Shown here: positions 47,180 to 60,162 of the stretch, one piece after another
How the letters are laid out: the number at the start of each line of letters is the position of its first letter
How positions within the stretch are numbered: the stretch's first letter is position 1
DNA from: Myxocyprinus asiaticus
Lineage: Eukaryota > Chordata > Actinopteri > Cypriniformes > Catostomidae
NCBI RefSeq assembly: GCF_019703515.2
Contig: NC_059346.1
Span: 55,688,001-55,752,000, forward strand
Direction of reading: 5' to 3'
Length of the DNA: 64,000 nt
The notes under the pieces: model-generated
Seen by the model: only the letters and a program-made list of their open reading frames with translations
What the model was told of the DNA's origin: nothing
The model's database searches: none
Program-made: the position numbers and the translations under genes

Positions 47180-47310
47180 TGGTATTATCATGGTACTTGT
47201 TGCAGTGTCCTTCCTGGTATTCTGTGCCTTTTGTGTCCCTAGAAAGAATGATGATCTTATTGCCTTAAAATGTTGAGCAATATCATTTTTAAAGCTATCT
47301 TAGACATAAA
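47180..47310. repeat. Direct repeat, copy 2
   Basis: Near-identical to 45390-45525. A short inverted piece (aaaggcacagaataccagga) also occurs at 48187, so the family is dispersed. Confidence 0.85.
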
Positions 47311-48211
47311 TAACACTATTGTTTAATGATCTATTTTTACTTATTTTATCTGCGGTCAACCTTAATACGTCCACTCTGTTGAGGGAAATATGAAAAAAGT
47401 CAGTAGTAGTTCATATGTTTTTTTTCTTTTCTTTTTTTTTTTAATTAACATTTTAAAATCCATTTATTTGATAAACCTTCAGTGTTAGCTTCTTTTTGCT
47501 CAGGCATGGTGCAATGTCTGACTTTAGGTCTGAATGGCCACTCTTTTAGTCAGAAGACCTAACAGAGTGGACCGTTAGAGTGTACATAGTGACAGTGAAT
47601 GTAATTTATGTTTAAGTTGAAGAATTAGTGTATGTGTAATGTTTTATATATTGTTTCCTATTAAAAAAAATTTAAATAAAAAAAAAAAAAAAGCTACATC
47701 AAACCCTAAAAATGAATATATACTAATATGTATAGCAAACGTAAAGCCCAGTCAAGAAGCACAGAGGAAACTTCAAAATTTTTGCCAAAACTTTTGACAT
47801 ACGATGGTTGTTGTCTTAATAAAAATGAATATTCATAAATAAAGTGTCACCAAATCATTTATGGTTTCATGTTTTGTCCACCCTGTTATTATTTTGTCCA
47901 CCCTATTAAGGATTATTTTTTTAAGGTCAGCAAAAAATACAAATAATTCAGTGTCAATGAAAAAGTATTGGAGCATCAATAATGCATTACTATAAAAAGA
48001 GAACAAAAACGTCTTTCATGCATTTGTATCTGAAAACAAAAATGTAAAATGATGCGTTGGAGAGAAAGTAAGTACAATTCACATATAATATCTCATACAA
48101 TCATACATAGTTAATCTCTCTATCATGATTACAAAAGAAGGGATTTGAAAAACTGTGTTTGATTTTCTAAATGTTATGATGCCCAAAAGGCACAGAATAC
48201 CAGGAATGACC
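47311..48211. other. Upstream sequence, no gene seen
   Basis: AT-rich with poly(T) and poly(A) runs and the phrase tttgtccaccct repeated near 47875 and 47895. No exon-like segment. Confidence 0.4.
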
Positions 48212-48648
48212 TTAAAGGTTCACTCTGTATTTTTTTACTTTTTTCCTCATTTAAAAAGTTTTACTTCTAAAGAAATGAATAGTAATTTTGAAACATATGT
48301 ATAAAATCATGACCACTCATGTGAGATGAAGAGTTCAGTCATATTGGTAACCTTATAAAAAGCTGTTTTATTCTACATGGGGTAGGGGCACCTCATGGGG
48401 GCAGCCATGTTACATCACATGACCAGCTGAATACTACTCGCTTAATCCAGTAACTGCCCTGTTATTGGACACTTTCATTCATTGATTAAATTAATCCTGG
48501 TTTACTATGCTTAGTGAATTTCTACAATGGCACTGGTAAATGAAAACTACTGTGTTAGAGTGATGCTTCATCCAGGCCACTAGGTGTCAGTGTAAGTCAA
48601 TGTAAGCCACATCGACATACTTCAAAAAATTACTTAGTGCACCTTTAA
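48212..48648. mobile_element. TTAA-flanked MITE, about 440 bp
   Basis: Left end ttaaaggttcactctgtatt, right end ttacttagtgcacctttaa, with TTAA on both sides. Confidence 0.72.
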
Positions 48649-48829
48649 TATCATACTTCGTTAACTTTGGTTGCTAATTTTAGCGTCCACAAATATCTTT
48701 TGTGTAAGAGTGGAGACAATAAGTAAATATGGAAAACCTCCAATTATAATAGCCAGTTGTGCAGATAATAAGAACAACATATGTCCTATCATTGATTTGA
48801 CACCTGTGTAACTACCCTGATAGCACACG

Positions 48830-49103
48830 TACATCACCCAGACATCTATTTGATGTGTGTGGTTACATCTGGAAGATGTATTTTTTACGTTGTTTGCTCC
48901 TCTGCATTATTCTGTTAAGATATATATCAATAAGTATGTCTCGGATGTCAATAAGACATTCAGCAGATGTCTTTGAGACGTTTATGATTTCGAATGTTTG
49001 TAAATCTGATCTTTTTAAGATGTTTAGCAGATGTTAATTAGATTGTGATGCTTTCCAGATGAAAAGATCTAAAACAGGCATCTCAGAGATGTACGTGTGC
49101 TAT
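48830..49103. mobile_element. MITE (tagcacacgtacat ends), uninterrupted copy
   Basis: Ends tagcacacgtacatcaccca and gagatgtacgtgtgcta are inverted repeats. The interior matches the reverse complement of 16749-17482 without the SINE, including aatgtttgtaaatctgatct at the point where the other copy is interrupted. Confidence 0.82.
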
Positions 49104-50929
49104 CTGAGAAGTTAGTTTGAGTTTTGTTTATTATTTTGGCCAAACAATTTGTTTCTACTGTTTGTTAATAAAACTGGCAGATACTATCGAGACAAATTTT
49201 CTAGTGTATATCTTGTATGTAAGCTATGTGTGCAAAAAGACAGAGCATGTATACACATACACACTCTCACAAACAATATCATTTTTATTTCCATGGCTCT
49301 AAGGTCCAGGTTTTGTGGTTCTATTTTTCCAGACAAATACAGAAGACACTTTTGTTGCCTCTTCTGACCTTTTCTAATTGTCAGCCCTCTGCTATGAAAT
49401 CAACATAATTCACATTTGTACCTGCATTTGTTAATGTATGTCATTTTAAAATATGTGAAAACTGAACTACTTATTTACATGGACACTTTGTCCATTTCAC
49501 AATATACACAGTGTACTATGTGTACATGTGAAAAGATCAGTCATGCAATAGAATGGATCTGTCTCATAAGTGGGTGACCGGATTTTAAACTAATTAAAGT
49601 ATATTGGAAAAGTATACTATTAATGAACAGAATGGGAATATCTTTGGATTTAGGCTGTCAATTTACTGTACATTGATAGTATCTGAAGGTGAAAAAGTTT
49701 AAATAGTGTCTAAAAGGATGTTTTCTGTACCCTATTTAAAATATAAACATTCAAAACTCATGATTTTTGCCTATATGCAGAGGAGACCTGTGTAGAGTAT
49801 AAATGAATGGATTTCATGATTTCAATCATTGTGAAACGCTGACATCATCTGGACAGCATGTGGAACATCGAGTGTTCCTCAGCTCGTAACAACACATTGA
49901 GGATTTGCAGGCAAAATAATAGAAACTCCCAATAAATGCTCCCACAGAAAAATATTTTTATTCAAATAATAGATTAATAATGACATTCCCATTTCAAGTG
50001 AAGGGTCACAACGTAGAATTCTAGGAAATTAGCCCCAAAATGAAGCACTGGTCCATTTCACACATGAAGACAAAGGACTGATCAGAAGAGGTTTAAAATG
50101 TGTTTTTATAAAATGTGTATGTGCGCTGCGTTTCTTTAGATTAAAGCTTTCACATCTTGGCTGCAGTCTGATTCCTTGAAAAGTGGAATAACTAAAAGTG
50201 GAGCTGCTGTATACTGCAGACGAATTTATTCAGACACGTCAACATGATTACACTGAAATTCGACATGTTGCTACCAAATGTTGCGGTACCCTGAAATCAA
50301 CCTCATTCAGAGTTACTAGTGACATCTCCAATCAGACATTTTTGCGTCAATTTAAAGATGTTTGCTTTTTCCTGTGGTGCGTTTATTGTGTGTTGCATGA
50401 GCAGCCTTAGAAACAGGGGATCTGGTCCCACGGAAACTACTAAGTAAACACGTTTGCATAATCAGTGATGAGCGTGATTCGGAGGTTAATAAAATTTGCA
50501 TTCCTGTTGACTATATTACACAATTTACAACTAAAAACAATGTGCTTTACAACTGGCTTTTGGCGCCACTCTGTGGACATTTCACCCGGAAACTGGTGCT
50601 CACACATGCCCATACCTTCAACACTTCCAGCTTCAGCCACTGGGGGCAGGCTTCAAAGTTCGTTGAGCACAGAGAGAATTTAGCTGAAGAACTTTCGACC
50701 TCCTGTCGCCGAATTCAGAAGTGTCACTTCTAATCGATGAAAATCTATTTAATCATACATTGATTTCGCTTGATGGGCTGAATGAAGGTGGTGTTCCTTC
50801 ATCCAGTGTGATATCACTAAAAGGCAGAGATAAAAGTGTCAGGCTGAAACAGCAGGTAAAGCTGCATTTCATCTGTGTGTTAGTGATAGGAGAAGCTGTA
50901 TGCCTTTATGAATAGGCCCTATTATTACC
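49104..50929. other. Upstream sequence, no gene seen
   Basis: Several short open frames but no splice-supported or family-like exon. Segment 50170-50740 is less AT-rich and unclassified. Confidence 0.35.
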
Positions 50930-51515
50930 ACTGTAAAAAAAAAAGTACATTGCTCCTGAAAAGACACTAGTAAAATACCAGCAGCTGTGGTTGCCAGAAA
51001 TTTACCGTAAAAAAATACGGTGACCATGTTTCATTAGTAACTGGATGTAATTTTGATGCCTATATATTTTACAGATCACTATCGTTTATATTATTAAATT
51101 ATATAAACATGATATACTAAACTTCTGGAAATATAAAAGTCTGCTTTTTACTTTAAATGTATTGTTTATCTCTGTAGTAACTACAAAAGGCCACATGATG
51201 ACTTGTGATTAATATTTTTTATTGATTCATCTATTAAACAAAAAAAAAAGCAAAACATATACAAACAGAATCAATATTTGACCCTCACTATTGCTCTATC
51301 TGTCTGGCGATCATAACGCTAGTTAGGACCCAGTTTTTTATGTGCTTATTCTCCTTCTAAATGACCGCCCCATTACCTAAAATACAGAGTCTGGGGCAAA
51401 ATAAAATTTGAGAGCCCAATATGTCACACATAAAACTCTGAATCTTCAACCAAAATTCTTGGATCTTAACACACTACCAAAAAACATGGGTTGTGTCTCC
51501 ATCTTCTGTTTGGCA

Positions 51516-52100
51516 TCACCAGCAGGTGGGTGTGTCTTTAAGACCAAGCCTATACAATCTAGAGGGGGTCCAAAAGAATTGATGTAAAATCATGAATTGC
51601 ATAAGGCGCACCCTTGCATCTCTAGATTCAGACTTGATGTTTTTTAGAATCCTAGCCCAGACTCCCTCCTCCAATACCAAGTTTAAATCTTTCTCCCATA
51701 ATCTCTTGATAGAAGTGAAAGCTCCGTCCCCCAGACTCTGAATTAGCAGGGAGTAATACATTGATGCCTCACGACCTTTTCCAAAAGCAGTAATCACCAC
51801 TCCCAGAGTATCTGCCGCTTTAGGGGGGTGTATGCTACTCCCAAGAATAGTTCAGAGCAGGTGGTGCAGCTATAAATACCTAAAGAACTGAGATCTGGGA
51901 GTCCCAAAACGTTGAACCAAATTTTCAAAGGATCTCAACACTCCACTCTCATATAGGTCACCGAGTGTATTAACCTCCCTCACAATCCACTCTGACCCGC
52001 AGAAAGGGGACTTATTAATACATAATTTTGGGTTCAGCCATATGCTCGAGGAAACATTTAAATAAATGTCCGAATTAAACACTCTGGACACTTTTGTCCA
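51516..52100 (-). pseudogene. L1 ORF2 C-terminal region
   Basis: Frames 52091-51870 and 51800-51516 contain [20 protein letters not shown] and [20 protein letters not shown], then [20 protein letters not shown], homologous to 30069-30590 in copy A, with a frameshift between. Confidence 0.82.
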
Positions 52101-52140
52101 TACCGAGTGGAGATAACGGGGTGTAACTTAACTTCTCCGG

Positions 52141-52617
52141 TTAGTTTGATAGAAAGGAGTCCATCAAAAGATTAAAATCTCCTCCCAATATTATATTATG
52201 AGGGGTGCCTGCGGCTCGCAATATCCCTTCAAGATCTATAAAAAAGCCTTGATCAACAACGTTAGGTGAGTAAATACTAGCCAAAATAAGACTTTGCCCC
52301 TGAATTTCTGCTAAAACAATAATGACTCTTCCTAATTTATCTTTAATCTGTTTGAGACATTTGAATTGTAGATGCTTACTTATCAGTGTAATGACTCCCC
52401 TGCTCTTACTTGAGCCAGCACTAAAGAAAACATGTCCACACCATATCTTCCCAAATTTTTCAGCTTCCTGTGGGGAAAGATGCATTTCTTGAAGAAACAC
52501 TATATCATATTTCTTATGCTTAAGAAGAGAAATAACCTTCCTTCTTTTTTTGGGGTGCCCCAACCCATTCATATTCCACGCGGAGAGAGACAATTCACAC
52601 ATATTAACATCTGACAT
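52141..52617 (-). pseudogene. L1 ORF2 endonuclease domain
   Basis: It reads MCELSLSAWNMNGLGHPKKR, then DIVFLQEMHLSPQEAEKF and NIILGGDFNLLMD, the AP-type endonuclease motifs (N near the start, QE, GDFN). The frame ends just past GDFN because of the deletion, so the last catalytic histidine is missing. Confidence 0.88.
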
Positions 52618-53127
52618 TTTGAATTATGAGAAAAAATAGATTGTGACCACAAAATTATAAAGACCACATTCCAACATTAGTGCAACAATCAAACCCCGAA
52701 CTTTCCCCCAGAACCAAACAAACAGAAAAAAGAAAAATGTGCGCATTAACCCCACGCACGACAGCGCCAACTGGCGTCCATCCCTCTAAACTTAAACAGA
52801 CCATGTATGCCTACGAGAGCCCCCACGACAACTTTGCCATCGGATTGCTCAAGTCCGGTGTTTCTATACAAATTTTGTGAGACAGAATTACACAACAAAA
52901 GATAATCTATAAAACAAACTCCAGCCAATAGGCGGAATAAACAATAAGAGCGTGTAAATTCATCCACAAAACTGTCCCGAAAGTGTGTTACTCCACAAAA
53001 CAAACTCCAGCCGCTAGGCGGAACCAGCACAAAAAGAACAAAAAAAGGTGCTCAGTTTCCTCGAACAGTCAAACGAATGTTCAGTGAGTCGGTCCAATCG
53101 GCTGCAACGTGAGTACCACAAAATAAA

Positions 53128-53954
53128 TTACTCCATTGACTTTATGAAGGACATTGCTTGTTGTGGGCATGTGAATGTTTTACGGCCATCCTTAGCATCT
53201 ATTCTCAATTTGGCCGGGAATATCAGTGCAAAAATGACCTTTTGTTGATGTAAGAGTTTCTTGCATTCCTTGAATCTATCACATTTCTCTCTTGTTGAAT
53301 TCGCAAAGTCTGGGAACAAGAAAATGCTGTGGTTCTTCCAAGAAAGTCTTCCTTTACTCCTCGCCTCACGTAACAAAGTGATCTCAGAAATTTGGCCAGA
53401 ATTGATCGGGGCCTGTCTCCCTCAGCGGATCGCCAAGCCGGAACCCTGTGAGCTCGCTCAATTTCCAGCTTATGGCCTGTTACGTCAAGCAGATTCAGAA
53501 AGAGCCCATCCAGGAATTTTACCATATCCTGACCCTCTTTAGCCTCAGGAATTCCGACGATTCTGACGTTATTCTGCCGGCTACGGTTCTCCATGTCCTC
53601 CAACTTCTCCCAGACACACTCCAAATCCACCTTGGTCGCTAGTGGATTAGAAGATAATTCCTGCTCCGATGACTCCAGATAATCGATCCGTTTCTCGACA
53701 TCCCCCACTCTTGTTACCACCTCAGAGAATTTCGTCTCCATGGCAGTGATCGATTGACGTATTACAGCAAGATCCTCCAAGTCAGCAACGACCTTCGTCA
53801 GCATTGCCGACATGTTCAACATCTCTCGCCGAATTTCCCTCATTTCTCCGACCAAATTGACTCCCTGGCTCAGGGCCTTCTCGGGGGTGTCAGCTTTAGC
53901 ACGTAAGTGTCTTTTAATGTCTCCAGAGCCCGAGGATTTTGAATTCTTTGACAT
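53128..53954 (-). pseudogene. L1 ORF1 protein, one frameshift
   Basis: It starts MSKNSKSSGSGDIKRHLRAK. Heptad-rich sequence at residues 35-100 (MREIRREMLNMSAMLTKVVA, VGDVEKRIDYLES) suggests the trimerising coiled coil. It is followed by ENRSRQNNVRIVGIPEAKEG, the RRM core motif of L1 ORF1p. Near 53375 the frame shifts and continues as LSWKNHSIFLFPDFANSTRE to the C-terminal domain and a stop at 53128. L1 ORF1p binds the element RNA. Confidence 0.85.
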
Positions 53955-54421
53955 ATTATGGAACAGAGTTTATATCATTAATAGTGTTAAAACAAGCAAA
54001 GTGCACAGAGCTCGCCATTCACACGTCCGAACCTCACATGGCGTCACATGACTACCCTACTATTTAGTTTTAATACACTTGTAAAACTTGTATACTTGCA
54101 TTTTAATATGTAAAGACTGAGGATTGATGATGTAAATCCCTTAAATGTTAGCTGAACACTGTAAATGTGAAGAGATTTGCTTTCAAAAGCAACTTGTGAT
54201 GTACTTTGAGTTCTTGAGCATTGTGACATTTTCAAAATGAAAGCTGAATAGTGTAAATAGAGATTTGCAGTCAGCATGAATTACTTGGGGATGCATTTTG
54301 CAATAATTATTGACATTTGTACATCTTCAAACCTATATTTAAATAACGAATGTGTAAAAAACTGGATAAATCCTTAAAATGTCTGATTGTGTAAATATAC
54401 AGTAATTTCTCTTTGAATGTA

Positions 54422-55048
54422 TTAAAGGAATAGTTTGGTATTTTGAACTCTGGGCCCAAATGACATTTTCGGTTATGGCTGCTACTAGTAGAAACCAGAA
54501 CTTTGCTAGCTCCCTGCTCCGTCCGTCAGGTAACGCTGGGAAGCCACCTCCTACTCTACTGCATGGGCAGTAACAATGATAAACGATGATAAACGCTGTT
54601 TTGCAAGACACGACGCTCGCAGTGTAATCATACCAGTGTCAGTATGTTATCTTGAAATTCTTTTTCAAAAAAGCTTTCTGTCAGCAGTTAATTTTGGATT
54701 CTTCTGGCACTCGTGGAGCTTACACTGGATGAAAAGATGCGTCTTTGAGAAAAAATTATTCCTATCCAAATAGCACACAACTATTGACAGCAAGCTTGTT
54801 TGTTTATCATTTTTGCAAATAATGTACTGACACCGGTATGATTATACTGTGAGAGTCATGTTTTGAAAAGCGTTTATCATAGTTTTCAAAGACTGTCGCA
54901 TATGCCCATGCAGTAGAGTAGGAGGGGGCTTCCCGGAGTTACCGGACAGGTGGAGCGGGGAGCTATCGAAGTTCTGGTTTCTACTAATAGTGATCATGAA
55001 AACATGTCATTTGGGTCCAGGGTTTAAAATATTGAACTATTCCGTTAA
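54422..55048. mobile_element. Foldback MITE, TTAA-flanked, about 630 bp
   Basis: The left arm ttaaaggaatagtttggtat pairs with the right arm atattgaactattccgttaa. Inner arms ctactctactgcatgggcag and its complement at about 54905 extend the inverted repeat past 120 bp on each side. Confidence 0.85.
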
Positions 55049-55840
55049 GTATTTTTACTTATTTCCTAGTTTTTTCACATAAAAAAACTATATTTTGGCA
55101 GTAAAACACTTTATCGGACAATTGTATAAAATAACTACTGAATACTAAAATGACTGTTTAATGCCATAAATTAAAAGTACATATTCTGTGTTTATATATT
55201 GTGTTGTAGTTTTGTTTACTTGGAGAAATAAAAATCTTACAGGAAATAACTGTAGGTAGACGGGGCAGTTGCATAAAGTAACTACTAAATACCCTTAATT
55301 TAAAGAGATTGGCATTAAATGTAGCTATTTTGATGTACTACTGATGTATGTTTTTCCACTATCCACCTTTTAAAATATAATAGTTCTGTAAAATGACTGA
55401 TTAATACTGTAAATGTGCCGACATTTGTCTTTGGTTTTATGTACTTATTGTGTTTCTATACATTAATTCTTAGTTATTGTACATGAAAAAAAACTATATT
55501 TTAATAGGAAATTACTGTAGATAGACTGGGCAGTTTCATAAATTACCAATAAAAGGCCTAAATTTACAGAGATTAACCTGAAAGGTAGTTGTTTTTAGTG
55601 TATTTTGACATGTAATATCTGTTTTTTCACTGTTTAATGAACATTTATCAACAATAAGATACTGTCATTTAATTAATTTTGACTGTAAAATCTGTTTTGT
55701 ATTTTTAAAGTTTATTACATGTAATTTTGTGGTATGGTTATTTATTGTAATTTGACGGTATCTGTCTTGAAACTTTGCTGCCAGACTTTTTACAGCATTT
55801 TTTTTTTTTTTACTGTTAAAATTATTTATTTTTTTACAGT

Positions 55841-57050
55841 GACCATGAATACTTTACACATTCTATATAACATGCTCTGCACTCTTCCTCCATGTATGTT
55901 TATTTACTTCTAAGATGCACACATACAAATACACACAGATGGTCATTTCTCACTGTGTTGGGGGGGCGGGGGGGGGGGGGGGTTCTTCTGATAAATAAAG
56001 ATGGGTCAAGGTTGAACACAGTAACAGTAATTTTGCTGCTGAAATGTTCTGTGTAACAGTACTTTTAACCTAATTATTTTTCACTTCTCTATGAACATTC
56101 AAAGCACTCACATATTTTAATAGGCACTTTGTAGTCTACATTTTGGACTACATGTTCTCCAAAGACTTTTACAAAGAACAGAATGAAGACTACATACATT
56201 TACATTTAAGGCATTTAGCCGTCATATTCACACCCTACTTATGTAAAACAAATCTATGAAGCAGGGAACACCTGAGCCAAAAATGTCTTAATTCAATAGT
56301 GAAACAAGATCAAAAATGCTTTCATTCTTAGTCTGTAAAGCCCATCCTGTATATTTAAACAACCAGTCCTAAGTGCTTTTATGTTAAAAGTAATCTGCTA
56401 GAGTAACTGTTTTCCTGAGATATATGGCATTCCCTCCTCATATTAGTGTTCCCTCTTTAAAATTTGAACTGCCAGAGAACATACTTATTTAAAAATAATA
56501 ATAACAATAATAATAATAAAAAAATAAATCAGGGACTAAAAACTAAATGTTTTTAATTTCGGTTAATTCTGAGCAGAAGCAGTATTTTTTTCGTTCCGGT
56601 TTCAGCGTTCCGCAGACTCCTTTTCAATTGGAAACGGGTCAGAATGAAATAAAAGAATGGCTCATAATGTTCTTTTTCAAAATAAATGTTCTCTGTTCTA
56701 AGGGTGGGTAAATATAAGAATTTCTCCCCCCCCATGTGGGGGAATTGTCAGCATAGAAATTATAGCAGGCATAGTATACAGTAGCCTATATAAAATAACA
56801 TCTTTTCAATAAATGCATTCTTAAAATTAAATATATCTCCAAAAATATTTTAAATATACATCTGGCCATCTAAATTCAAATAAGAACCTGGATCTCTCTC
56901 TCCTGCATACGCGCACACTGCGTAGGCACATTAGGTATAAGCGTCATCTTATGCTAATTATTTTATTTTAATTATTTAATAATTATTTTAATTATTTGTT
57001 TTAATTACAGATCTGCTTCTCAATCAAAACCCGGCAGCATAAAATCTGTA
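55841..57050. other. Upstream sequence with G-run and AT-rich repeats
   Basis: Poly(G) at 55961-55982, an L2-type tail phrase tacatttaaggcatttagcc at about 56200, and an (aat)n-like stretch at 56490-56530. No exon seen. Confidence 0.4.
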
Positions 57051-57645
57051 TTAAAGGAATAGTTCACCCAAAATAAAAATTCTCTCATAATTTACTCACC
57101 CTCGTACCATCCCAGATGTGTATGAATTTCTCTCTTCTGCTGAACACAAACGAAGATTTTTAGAAGATTATCTCAACTCTGTAGGTCCTTACAATGCAAG
57201 TGAAGGCAGATAAAGTCAGCATAAAAGTAATCCATATGACTCCAGTGGTTAAATCCATGTCTTCAGAGGCAATATGATAAGTGTGGGTGAGAAACAGATC
57301 AATATTTAAGTCTTTTTAACATCAAAATTTCCATTTTCACTTCCACATTCTTTGTGCATATCGCCACCTGCTGGGCAGAGAGAAGAATTTAAAGTAAAAA
57401 AGGACTTAAATATTGATCTGTTTCTCACCCACACCTATCATATCACTTCTGAAGATATGGATTCAACCACTGGAGTCATGTGGATTACTTTTATGTTGCC
57501 TTTATATGCTTTTTGGACCTTCAAAGTTCTGGCTACCATTCTCTTACATTGCATGGACCAACAGAGCTGAGGACTGTAGGCATGATAGCATGAGGGTGAG
57601 TGAATGATGAAATAAGTTTAATTTTTGGGTGAACTATCCCTTTAA
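57051..57645. mobile_element. Foldback MITE of the 4056-4729 family, complete copy
   Basis: Left end ttaaaggaatagttcaccca, right end gggtgaactatccctttaa, both with TTAA. Inner arms pair as in the first copy. Confidence 0.85.
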
Positions 57646-58149
57646 TGCATCATACTTAACAACAATTCAGAGAAGGCTTGGAAACAACTGAGAAATGTAC
57701 TTTTTAACCTCCCTATTTTTCCTTGCATCTGGATTAATTATGCATGAATATGTAGTAATTACTATATATATATAGTTATGAAAAAGGAATTCAAGGCTAC
57801 ATCCACAAAGTGCAATGAGGCAAAGAAATGTGTAAAGCAGCAGTATCCTTCAGAATCAAAGCACATGCTTATCATATTCAAGAAGCCTCATCTTCGGGGC
57901 AACAGGAAGTGGTGTAATTCCGAAAATGCACTATGATAAAACATTTGGTCTTTGTTTTCATGAAAACAAAAATTATTTACCAGAAATTAACTGGTTATTA
58001 ACCAGTTACCAGCATTTAAAAACAAAGTTTTCACTTCAGAACAATTGAAAGGGACTTTCTTTTCAGTTACGTTCTGTAAAAAACTTCGTTCGCTTTTGGG
58101 TTTTGTTCCTTGGACCGTTTTTAGTCCCTGAAAAAAATATTTGCCCATT

Positions 58150-58455
58150 GACAGTGGCCTCAAAAAGTATTTGGACAATTAAACCATATTTAAAATGTAT
58201 GAATGTCATTGAATTAGATAAAAAATTCAATCAAGTGGCATCTACAAGCTTGATTCTAGAGCTTTTCTCAGAACTAACTTCACTATTTTTGTGACTGGTG
58301 TCAAGGTGATTTTAGTGGATGTATGAAATAAATAGCCCTCAAGATCACACAGGTGTAGCAGAGTAACCACAGGTGTAGTTTATCACATTAACTATTTATA
58401 TGTTCCACTAACGTTTGGTAACAAGAAGGTGTCCAAATACTTTTTGGCTTTATTC
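58150..58455. mobile_element. Tc1-type MITE, about 300 bp
   Basis: The left end acagtggcctcaaaaagtat plus ttggaca pairs with the right end tgtccaaatactttttggct. No transposase. Confidence 0.7.
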
Positions 58456-58580
58456 TGAACTCTGTTTCTATCGTATTATCATTTAAAAACCTAACAAACT
58501 TCTTATAGTGAAATATTTTGAGAATTATCTCAGCACATAGTCTGAATGTACTTATAGCCCTCATTTATTCAAACACTCAC

Positions 58581-58643
58581 GCAGCGTGAAGCGGGTATGT
58601 AGCCTTCTGCTTATTTCAGCATCTGTGTACTGAAGCTGATAGG
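58581..58643 (-). other. Exon-like segment, unidentified (63 nt, minus strand)
   Basis: Acceptor CTTTCAG and donor CTGC|GTGAGTG bracket a frame reading YQLQYTDAEISRRLHTRFTL, phase 1 to phase 1. If read through, it adds six residues and stops in AATAAATGA, which also holds a poly(A) signal, so a terminal exon is possible. No family recognised. Confidence 0.3.
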
Positions 58644-60162
58644 CTGAAAGCAGAGAAATACCACAGTTAATGTTTCATTTGCGTGAGAATGGAGGGTCTG
58701 GACAGGGTAAAGAGAGGGATATTGAATAGAAACAGCCCAAGAGCAAGAGAATGAGAGAAGATTGAGGATGAAAGCTGAAGTGTATCATATCAGGACATTG
58801 TCGTACGGTTGCTGGATGGGAACGTGTTGAATGGTGAATGCTTACTTTTTCATTTCAAGTTTTTCAACATTTTTAATTACCTTTTTTGCTTTCACTAATA
58901 AAGCTTTTTTTTTTTTGCTTTTCACTGGTTTGAAATAGTTTTAGATTGTTTTAGGAATACCCTGGTTCTAAAAATCCTTTCAACAATATCAAGAACACCA
59001 GCAGTTTTTCTTCAGTGAATTCTCCCCTCATTGCTCATGGGGTTGCCCTTTTAAAGTTCAGAATCACTGGAGATCTCATTTCTGTTTCATTTAAGTATCA
59101 GCTTTGTCTCGGCTATATCATATTCCTGAGGAATCAAACGAGTACATTTTTTTGCTTACAGTACTAAGGTCATTTTGTCTTGGAAATATGTAAAGAGATG
59201 TTTGAGCTCATACTGAAATCTCTGACTTTTTATTTGCAGACCTTGGCAAACCTGAACACGGTTTGAGACACTTTACTGCTGAGATCTCTTCTGCGATGGA
59301 GACACATGTCTCTGGGCTGTGGACTCAGTAACTGGTATCTGTCCCTGTCTGTGAGTGATATACAGGGTTGGTCTGGTTACTGAGCTGACAGTTTGGACAA
59401 CTTCACAACGCACAAGTTGGATTTAGGCTTGGAAATAATCACAAAGGCTATATCTCAGTAAATATAAGGTTCTGAATCAGAAGTCCAATCAAATCTTTGT
59501 TTTCTTTAGCAGTGGTCATATCTTGGTTTCTTTTATATACGTATGTATAGTCAGGGGTGCAACTGCCCATTTTCGAGGAGGTATGCGACACAAACTTTTG
59601 TGCTCCTTGTATCTGTCGAGTGGTGGGGGGGGGGGGACTGTCATCAAGTGAGCTGCCAGCACCCCCCTTTACATGGCGCCCCTATGCATTGCATACCTTA
59701 CATATTTAGATATACAGCTCTTGAAATTGAAATTAAGAGACCACTGCAAAATTATCAGTTTCTCTGGATTAACTATTTATAGGTATGTGTTTGAGTAAAA
59801 TTAATATTTCTGTTTTATTCTATAAAGTACTGGCAACATTTCTTCCAAATTCCACATAAAGATATTGTCATTTAGAGCATTTATTTGCAGAAAATGACAA
59901 CTGGTCAGAATAACAAAAAAAGATGCAGTGTTTTCAGACCTCAAATAATGCAAAGAAAACAAGTTCATATTCATTTTCAAACAATACAATACTAATGTTT
60001 TAACTTAGATTTCAGATATCAATATTTGGTGGAATAACCCTGATTTTCAATCACAGCTTTCATGCGTCTTGGCATGCTCTCTACCAGTCTTTCACATTGC
60101 TGTTGGGTGACTTTATGCCACTCCTGGCACAAAAATTCAAGCAGCTCGGCTTTGTTTGATGG

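Larger units (their letters stand above)
51215..54060 (-). mobile_element. L1-type LINE, internally deleted copy B
   Basis: Read on the minus strand: a 5' leader from about 54060, ORF1 (53954-53128), an inter-ORF region, ORF2 endonuclease (52617-52141), then directly the ORF2 C-terminal region (52091-51516), and a tail with AATAAA near 51230. RT is missing, so the deletion removed the middle of ORF2 at about 52140. Copy A at 28305-31150 keeps part of RT but lacks the endonuclease. Confidence 0.85.
50930..55840. mobile_element. DNA element with actgtaaaaaa ends, interrupted by an L1 and a foldback MITE
   Basis: The left end actgtaaaaaaaaaagtaca plus agaaatttaccgtaaaaaaatac resembles the reverse complement of the right end tttactgtt...tttttttacagt. 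Between lie an L1 copy (51215-54060), a TTAA MITE (54422-55048) and tandem-like subrepeats (catataaaaactatatttt-type wording at about 55085, 55230 and 55490). That the two ends belong to one insertion is inferred. Confidence 0.5.

Noticed and set aside
49117..50915. Short plus-strand open frames such as those at 49117-49408 and 50198-50915
   Set aside because: No motifs, no consistent splice sites and AT-rich composition; chance open frames.
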